DNA of 64,000 nucleotides from Rugamonas brunnea (lineage in GTDB: Bacteria; Pseudomonadota; Gammaproteobacteria; Burkholderiales; Burkholderiaceae_D): positions 186,001 to 250,000 of the forward strand of contig NZ_JACEZT010000002.1 of NCBI RefSeq assembly GCF_014042345.1. Direction: 5' to 3'. Below, piece after piece: positions 59,764-64,000 of this stretch. A program made the translations under genes and the position numbers. The notes below the pieces were generated by a model. That model saw nothing but the letters and a program-made list of their open reading frames with translations. It ran no database searches and was not told the origin of the DNA. Every line of letters begins with the position of its first letter. The first letter of the stretch is position 1.

Positions 59764-61053
59764 TCAGGCGGCGCGCTTGCCGGACGGACGTATCAATTTC
59801 ACCACTTTGATCGACTGGTGCTGCACTTGCACCACCTCGATCACGCACTGGCCGATCTTGACGCTGATCGGCGATTCCGGGATGTCCTGCAACAATTCCA
59901 GCATCATCCCGTTCAGGGTTTTCGGCCCGTCCAGTGGGAAGTTTAATCCCAGACGCTTGTTAATGTCACGTAATGCCGTGGCCCCTTCCAGCAGGCATTC
60001 GCCCTGTTCGTTCCAGTCGAAGCTGTCGGCGCGGGCGGCGCCGGGCATGGAGGTGGTGAACTCGCCGATCATCTCCTCGATGATGTCGTCCAGCGTGACC
60101 AGGCCCTGCACCTCGCCGTACTCGTCGACGATGATGCCGAGCCGCTCGCGGTTCTCCTGGAAATATTGCAATTGGGTGAACACGCGCGTGTCCTGCGGGA
60201 TGAAATAGGGCGCCGTCAGCAGCGCGCGGAAATGCTCGACCGTCAGTTCCTGCTCCTGGTTGAGCAGGGCCACGGCCTTGCGCACGTGCAGGATGCCGAC
60301 GATCTGGTTGATCTCGCCTTCATAGACGGGCAGCTTGTTGTGGTAGCAGGTGGTCAGCTCGTGCTTGATCTCCTCCACCGGCAGCGCCAGGTCCAGCGCC
60401 TCGATCTGCGAGCGCGGCGTCATGATGTCCTCGACCGAGATGGTTTCCAGGTCGAACAGGTTGAGCAGGATGCTCTTGTGCTTTTGCGGGATGAAGTTGC
60501 CGCCTTCGAGCACGATCGAGCGCAACTCCTCGGGCGACAGGCGGGCGTCGTGCTGGTGCGCGCCATCCTTGATGCGCAGCGGCTTGAGTAGCAGGCTGAC
60601 GAACAGGTTGACGAACCAGATCAGCGGCTTGGCGGCCGCCATCAGCGGCTTCAGCACCATGCTGGTGGGCAGCGCGATCTTTTCCGGGTAGGTGGCGCCG
60701 ATCACCTTGGGCGAGATTTCCGCGAACACAATCAAGAGGAAGGCCACCACGCTGGTGGAGATGGTGATCACGTTGTCGTCGTGGCCGAAGGTGTCGATGG
60801 CGATGGCCGTCACCAGCGCCGTGGCCATGGCGTTGATCAGGGTATTGGCGATCAGCACCAGCGACAGCAGCTTGTCGGTGCGTTCGAGCAGCCACAGCGT
60901 GGTGCTGGCGCTGCGGCTGCCCCGTTTGGCCAGGTGGCGCAGGCGGTGGCGGTTGGCCGCCATCAGGGCCGTTTCCGCCATTGCGAAAAAGGCCGAACAC
61001 AGTATCAGGAGAGCGAGCGCAAGTAATTGCACCCAGAACGGCACGGTATCCAA
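59764..61053 (-). CDS. HlyC/CorC-family membrane protein with CBS pair
   Basis: 429 residues. A DUF21 (CNNM) domain with about four TMs (first LLALALLILCSAFFAMAETA) covers 1-190, a CBS pair 205-340 (VEDIMTPRSQIEALDL is CBS1), and a C-terminal CorC_HlyC domain with LLEGATALRDINKRLG. The family is linked to Mg2+/Co2+ efflux or magnesium homeostasis; hemolysin names are historical. It is probably monocistronic, with pilB following after about 200 bp. Confidence 0.9.
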   Translation of the reverse strand: MDTVPFWVQLLALALLILCSAFFAMAETALMAANRHRLRHLAKRGSRSASTTLWLLERTDKLLSLVLIANTLINAMATALVTAIAIDTFGHDDNVITISTSVVAFLLIVFAEISPKVIGATYPEKIALPTSMVLKPLMAAAKPLIWFVNLFVSLLLKPLRIKDGAHQHDARLSPEELRSIVLEGGNFIPQKHKSILLNLFDLETISVEDIMTPRSQIEALDLALPVEEIKHELTTCYHNKLPVYEGEINQIVGILHVRKAVALLNQEQELTVEHFRALLTAPYFIPQDTRVFTQLQYFQENRERLGIIVDEYGEVQGLVTLDDIIEEMIGEFTTSMPGAARADSFDWNEQGECLLEGATALRDINKRLGLNFPLDGPKTLNGMMLELLQDIPESPISVKIGQCVIEVVQVQHQSIKVVKLIRPSGKRAA

Positions 61054-61221
61054 GGGTCACCGTCAAGAATCTTGCATGGGGAAACTGGCCGGCATACTGC
61101 GGCACGGAGCCAGGGCGGGCTGGCCCGGAACGCGGCCATGGAGTTCTGGATTTTAAGGCAAGGGCGGTAGCGATGCAAGTTTGCCTACCCGGCCTGGGCC
61201 GGCGCCGGCCCGCCAGGGGGA

Positions 61222-61251
61222 GGGAATACGCCGCCCGGCCGGCGTATTCCC
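61222..61251 (-). terminator. Hairpin after the DoxX-like gene
   Basis: GGGAATACGCCG (61222-61233) and CGGCGTATTCCC (61240-61251) form a perfect 12-bp stem with a six-base loop, 50 bp past the DoxX-like stop. No T-run follows on the minus strand. Confidence 0.5.
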
Positions 61252-61274
61252 CGCGCTCACGCGCGCGTCGCCTC

Positions 61275-61303
61275 GCTCATGCGCTCATGCGCTCATGCGC
61301 TCA
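61275..61303. repeat. Tandem 8-bp repeat at the 3' end of the DoxX-like gene
   Basis: GCTCATGC occurs three times in a row (61275-61298) and a partial fourth copy runs into the stop codon of the DoxX-like gene. Copy-number change would not alter the protein, as the repeat lies after the stop. Confidence 0.8.
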
Positions 61304-61741
61304 CGAGAGGCTTGCCGCCGCCCGGCCGGGGCGCCGGCGCGCATCGACGCTGAGGCGGCCGGCGCCGGCGACGGCCAGGCACAGCAGGCCGCCGGCGATG
61401 GCCAGGTTCTTCATGAACATGGCAACCTGCACCGGGTCGGCGAACTGGCGGTGGAACAGGGCGCCCGCGACGACGCAGAACGCGGCCAGGCCCAGCGCCG
61501 CCGGCCGCGTCGCTGCGCCCAGCACGATGGCCAGGCCGCCACCGAGTTCGAGCGCGATCACGGCCGGCAGCAGCCCTCCGGGCACGGCCATCGTCTGCAT
61601 GTAGGCGAGCGTGGCGTTGTAGTGGCCCAGCTTATCGATGCCGGCGGCGATGAAGATCAGTGCCAGCAGGATGCGCGCCACCAGCAGCGCGTAGCCGTGC
61701 CCTTGCCCGATCGGTGGTGGTGGGGTGGTGTGTTGTCGCAT
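61301..61741 (-). CDS. DoxX-family membrane protein
   Basis: About 146 residues from the ATG at 61741, chosen because AAGGAG lies nine bases upstream; the ATG at 61759 would place that SD inside the gene. Four TMs and the DoxX pattern LLALIFIAAGIDKLGHY are visible, then LELGGGLAIVLG and VAMFMKNLAIAGGLL. Family members take part in redox or respiratory functions, poorly defined. It sits at the end of the meta-cleavage operon and overlaps none of its genes (14-base gap to the aldolase stop). Confidence 0.85.
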   Translation of the reverse strand: MRQHTTPPPPIGQGHGYALLVARILLALIFIAAGIDKLGHYNATLAYMQTMAVPGGLLPAVIALELGGGLAIVLGAATRPAALGLAAFCVVAGALFHRQFADPVQVAMFMKNLAIAGGLLCLAVAGAGRLSVDARRRPGRAAASLS

Positions 61742-61755
61742 GGTGCGCTTCTCCT

Positions 61756-62796
61756 TCATGAGGCGGCGCGGGCGGCGTTGGCGGCGTCGCGCGACTTGCG
61801 CAGGTCGAGCGCCACGTCGACGATCATGTCTTCCTGCCCGCCCACCATGCCGCGGCGGCCCAGTTCGACCAGGATGTCCATCGTCGCCAGCCCGTATTTG
61901 CCGGCCGCCACCTCCGCGTGGCGCAGGAAGCTGCTGTAGACGCCGGCATAGCCGAGCGCCAGCGTTTCGCGGTCGACCCGCACCGGCCGGTCCTGCAGCG
62001 GCCGCACGATGTCGTCGGCCGCGTTCATCAGTGCGAACAGGTCGCAGCCGTGCTGCCAGCCCAGGCGGTCGGCGGCGGCGATGAACACTTCCAGCGGCGC
62101 GTTGCCGGCGCCGGCGCCCATGCCGGCCAGGCTGGCGTCCACGCGGTCACAGCCTTCCTCCACGGCGACGATGCTGTTGGCCACCCCCAGGCTGAGGTTG
62201 TGGTGGGCGTGGATGCCGGTCTGGGTCTCGGGCCGCAGCGTGTCCTTGAAGGCGCGCAGGCGGGCGCGCACGTCGGCCATGCCCAGCGCGCCGCCGGAAT
62301 CGACCACGTAGCAGCAGGTGGCGCCATAGCTTTCCATGCGGCGGGCCTGCTCGGCCAGGCCTTGCGGACTTTGCATGTGGCTCATCATCAGGAAGCCGAC
62401 CGCGTCCATGCCCAGGTTGCGCGCGTACTCGATGTGCTGGGCCGCGATGTCGGCCTCGGTGCAGTGGGTCGCCACGCGCACGACGCGCGCGCCGGCATCG
62501 TAGGCGGCGCGCAGGTCGTGCAGGGTGGCGATGCCGGGCAACATCAGGGTGGCGATCTTCGCCTGCTTGACCACCCCGGCCACGGCCGCGATCCATTCCA
62601 CGTCCGTGTGGGCGCCGAAGCCGTAGTTGAAGCTGCCTCCCTGCAGGCCGTCGCCGTGGGCCACTTCGATCGAATCGACGCCGGCCGCGTCGAGCGCGCG
62701 GGCGATCTGCTGCATCTGCGCCACGCTGTACTGGTGGCGGATGGCGTGGCTGCCATCGCGCAGGGTGACATCGGAAATGTAGAGTTTCTGGTTCAT
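61756..62796 (-). CDS. mhpE: 4-hydroxy-2-oxovalerate aldolase
   Basis: 346 residues; HMG-CoA-lyase-like TIM barrel. The catalytic Arg-Asp are in [17 protein letters not shown], His in the same segment, and the metal ligands in [13 protein letters not shown]. It splits 4-hydroxy-2-oxovalerate into pyruvate and acetaldehyde, and the aldehyde is channelled to the dehydrogenase. Its start overlaps the dehydrogenase stop (ATGA). The length matches DmpG/BphI more than E. coli MhpE, so bphI or dmpG would be equally valid names. Confidence 0.95.
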   Translation of the reverse strand: MNQKLYISDVTLRDGSHAIRHQYSVAQMQQIARALDAAGVDSIEVAHGDGLQGGSFNYGFGAHTDVEWIAAVAGVVKQAKIATLMLPGIATLHDLRAAYDAGARVVRVATHCTEADIAAQHIEYARNLGMDAVGFLMMSHMQSPQGLAEQARRMESYGATCCYVVDSGGALGMADVRARLRAFKDTLRPETQTGIHAHHNLSLGVANSIVAVEEGCDRVDASLAGMGAGAGNAPLEVFIAAADRLGWQHGCDLFALMNAADDIVRPLQDRPVRVDRETLALGYAGVYSSFLRHAEVAAGKYGLATMDILVELGRRGMVGGQEDMIVDVALDLRKSRDAANAARAAS

Positions 62797-63767
62797 GGCA
62801 GGCTCCGGGAAATGGTGGCGGCGGGGGCGGGGGCGCGCTGGCGCTGCGCCATCTGTTCAGCGGTGCGCAGGGCGGCGCTGGTCATGATGTCGAGATTGCC
62901 GGCATAGGCCGGCAGGTAGTGGGCGGCGCCCTCGACTTCGAGGAAGATCGAGGTCTTCAAGCCATGCATGCGCGGGCCGACGCCGGGGATGTTGAGGCCT
63001 TGGCCCGGTTCGATCCGGTCGAACTGCACCTGCTGCTTGAGGCGGTAGCCGGGCACGTAGGCCTGCACGGCGGCGGCCATGGTGGCGACGGAGTCGGCGA
63101 TGGCGGCTTCGTCGGCCATGTCGCTCAGCGTGTAGACCGTGTCGCGCATGATCATCGGCGGCTCGGCCGGGTTCAGGATGATGATGGCCTTGCCCTTGCG
63201 GGCGCCGCCCACCACCTCGATCGCGCGCGAGGTGGTCTCGGTGAACTCGTCGATGTTGGCGCGGGTGCCGGGGCCGGCCGAGCGGCTGGCGATCGAGGCC
63301 ACGATCTCGGCGTAATGGACGGTGGCCACGCGCGCGACGGCCGCCACCATGGGGATGGTGGCCTGGCCGCCGCAGGTGACCATGTTGACGTTGGGCGCGG
63401 CTATGCATGCGTCGCCGTTGACCACTGGCACGCAGTAGGGGCCGATGGCGGCCGGCGTCAGGTCGACGCAGACGATGTCCGGCCGCGCCGCCCGCAGCAG
63501 CGCGTCGTTGTGGCGGTGGGCGCCGGCCGAGGTGGCGTCGAACACGATGCCGATGTCGGCGAACTGCGGCATGCGCAGCAAGCCTTCGACGCCCTCGTGG
63601 CAGGTGGCCACGCCGAGCCGCGCCGCGCGGGCCAGGCCGTCGGACGCGGCGTCGATGCCGACCATCACGCTCAGCTCGATATGCCGGGCATGGCGCAGGA
63701 TTTTGAACATCAGGTCGGTGCCGATGTTGCCGCTGCCGATGATGGCAGCCTGGATTTTTTCAGTCAT
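62793..63767 (-). CDS. mhpF: Acetaldehyde dehydrogenase (acylating)
   Basis: 324 residues. NAD-binding [17 protein letters not shown] and catalytic Cys in [14 protein letters not shown] identify the DmpF/BphJ family, which oxidises acetaldehyde to acetyl-CoA. The C-terminal tail ([17 protein letters not shown]) is a variable extension. It lies nine bases after the hydratase stop and forms a channelling complex with the aldolase. Confidence 0.96.
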   Translation of the reverse strand: MTEKIQAAIIGSGNIGTDLMFKILRHARHIELSVMVGIDAASDGLARAARLGVATCHEGVEGLLRMPQFADIGIVFDATSAGAHRHNDALLRAARPDIVCVDLTPAAIGPYCVPVVNGDACIAAPNVNMVTCGGQATIPMVAAVARVATVHYAEIVASIASRSAGPGTRANIDEFTETTSRAIEVVGGARKGKAIIILNPAEPPMIMRDTVYTLSDMADEAAIADSVATMAAAVQAYVPGYRLKQQVQFDRIEPGQGLNIPGVGPRMHGLKTSIFLEVEGAAHYLPAYAGNLDIMTSAALRTAEQMAQRQRAPAPAATISRSLP

Positions 63768-63776
63768 GTGGACTCC

Positions 63777-64000
63777 TCAAATGAAATGGCAGCCGACGTG
63801 GCCCAGGCCGTCGACGATGGCATGCAGCTCGTCGCCGGCCGCGACCGGCACCATGGGCCCGAGCGCGCCCGACAGCACCACCTGGCCGGCCTGCAGGGGG
63901 CGGCCCAGGCCGGCCATGGTGCGGGCCAGCCAGTAGGCGGCCCGCAGCGGATGGCCGAGGCAGGCGGCGCCGCTGCCGGTCGACACCAGCTTGCCGTTGC
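63777..64000 (-). CDS. mhpD: 2-hydroxypenta-2,4-dienoate hydratase, C-terminal part (truncated by window edge)
   Basis: The visible 74 residues ([19 protein letters not shown], then [31 protein letters not shown], ending [10 protein letters not shown]) match the C-terminus of DmpE/MhpD in the FAH-like fold. It hydrates 2-hydroxypentadienoate to 4-hydroxy-2-oxovalerate. It is the first step of the three-gene lower meta-cleavage pathway here; ring-opening genes should lie to the right of the window. Confidence 0.88.
   Translation of the reverse strand, partial: NGKLVSTGSGAACLGHPLRAAYWLARTMAGLGRPLQAGQVVLSGALGPMVPVAAGDELHAIVDGLGHVGCHFI

Overview
The window is high-GC (roughly two-thirds G+C), gene-dense chromosomal DNA. 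Gene order and protein sequences point to a beta-proteobacterium of the order Burkholderiales, most likely family Oxalobacteraceae (Massilia/Duganella/Janthinobacterium-like). The main grounds are an uninterrupted mraZ-to-ftsZ division and cell-wall cluster, the pilB-pilC-pilD-coaE-zapD-yacG order, an RpoH heat-shock sigma factor beside ftsYEX, and short intergenic palindromes with a GGGGTCAGACCCC core, which I associate from memory with this family. This placement is inference from content; no search was run.

Layout. 1-5.2 kb: a 5'-truncated GntR/FadR regulator, then (minus strand) an ABC exporter whose permease is fused to a CPBP membrane-protease domain, a signal peptidase I and a small secreted protein. 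5.4-10.6 kb (minus): rpoH with a CIRCE element lying on its promoter, the ftsY-ftsE-ftsX operon, and a MerR-type regulator with a CarH-like cobalamin-binding light-sensor domain. 10.6-11.8 kb: a 1.25-kb non-coding stretch ahead of a major porin. 13-17.4 kb: a secreted hypothetical protein, a ThDP-dependent enzyme, the RNase P RNA gene and glpK.

17.4-35.4 kb (plus): the dcw cluster mraZ-rsmH-ftsL-ftsI-murE-murF-mraY-murD-ftsW-murG-murC-ddlB-ftsQ-ftsA-ftsZ. Most stop and start codons overlap, which suggests translational coupling. A sigma-70-like promoter overlaps four 10-bp-spaced MraZ-type repeats at its head. These genes build the lipid-linked murein precursor and assemble the divisome. 35.5-42.2 kb: a Prx5-type peroxiredoxin, a toxin-antitoxin pair, a methyltransferase facing an HTH regulator across two palindromic operators, a zinc-binding (DgcZ-like) diguanylate cyclase, an EamA transporter, lpxC and a DciA-like gene. 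The stretch between peroxiredoxin and lpxC looks like an accessory insertion.

42.4-51.1 kb: secA, then, facing it across a perfect 33-bp hairpin, a minus-strand locus with two tandem copies of a porin + small periplasmic binding-protein module followed by a PAS/HAMP sensor histidine kinase. I regard this as the most interesting candidate system in the window. 51.4-54.9 kb: argJ, a DUF815 ATPase, a MutT-type Nudix gene, and convergently yacG and zapD. 55-59.6 kb (minus): coaE and the type IV pilus genes pilD, pilC and pilB. 59.8-64 kb (minus): a CorC/HlyC-type CBS protein, a DoxX-like protein, and the lower meta-cleavage genes for 4-hydroxy-2-oxovalerate aldolase, acylating acetaldehyde dehydrogenase and a truncated 2-hydroxypentadienoate hydratase at the window edge.

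All calls come from reading the sequence by eye. Start sites were moved from the longest open frame where homology, an SD sequence or an overlap argued for it. Promoters and operators are pattern-based and carry lower confidence.
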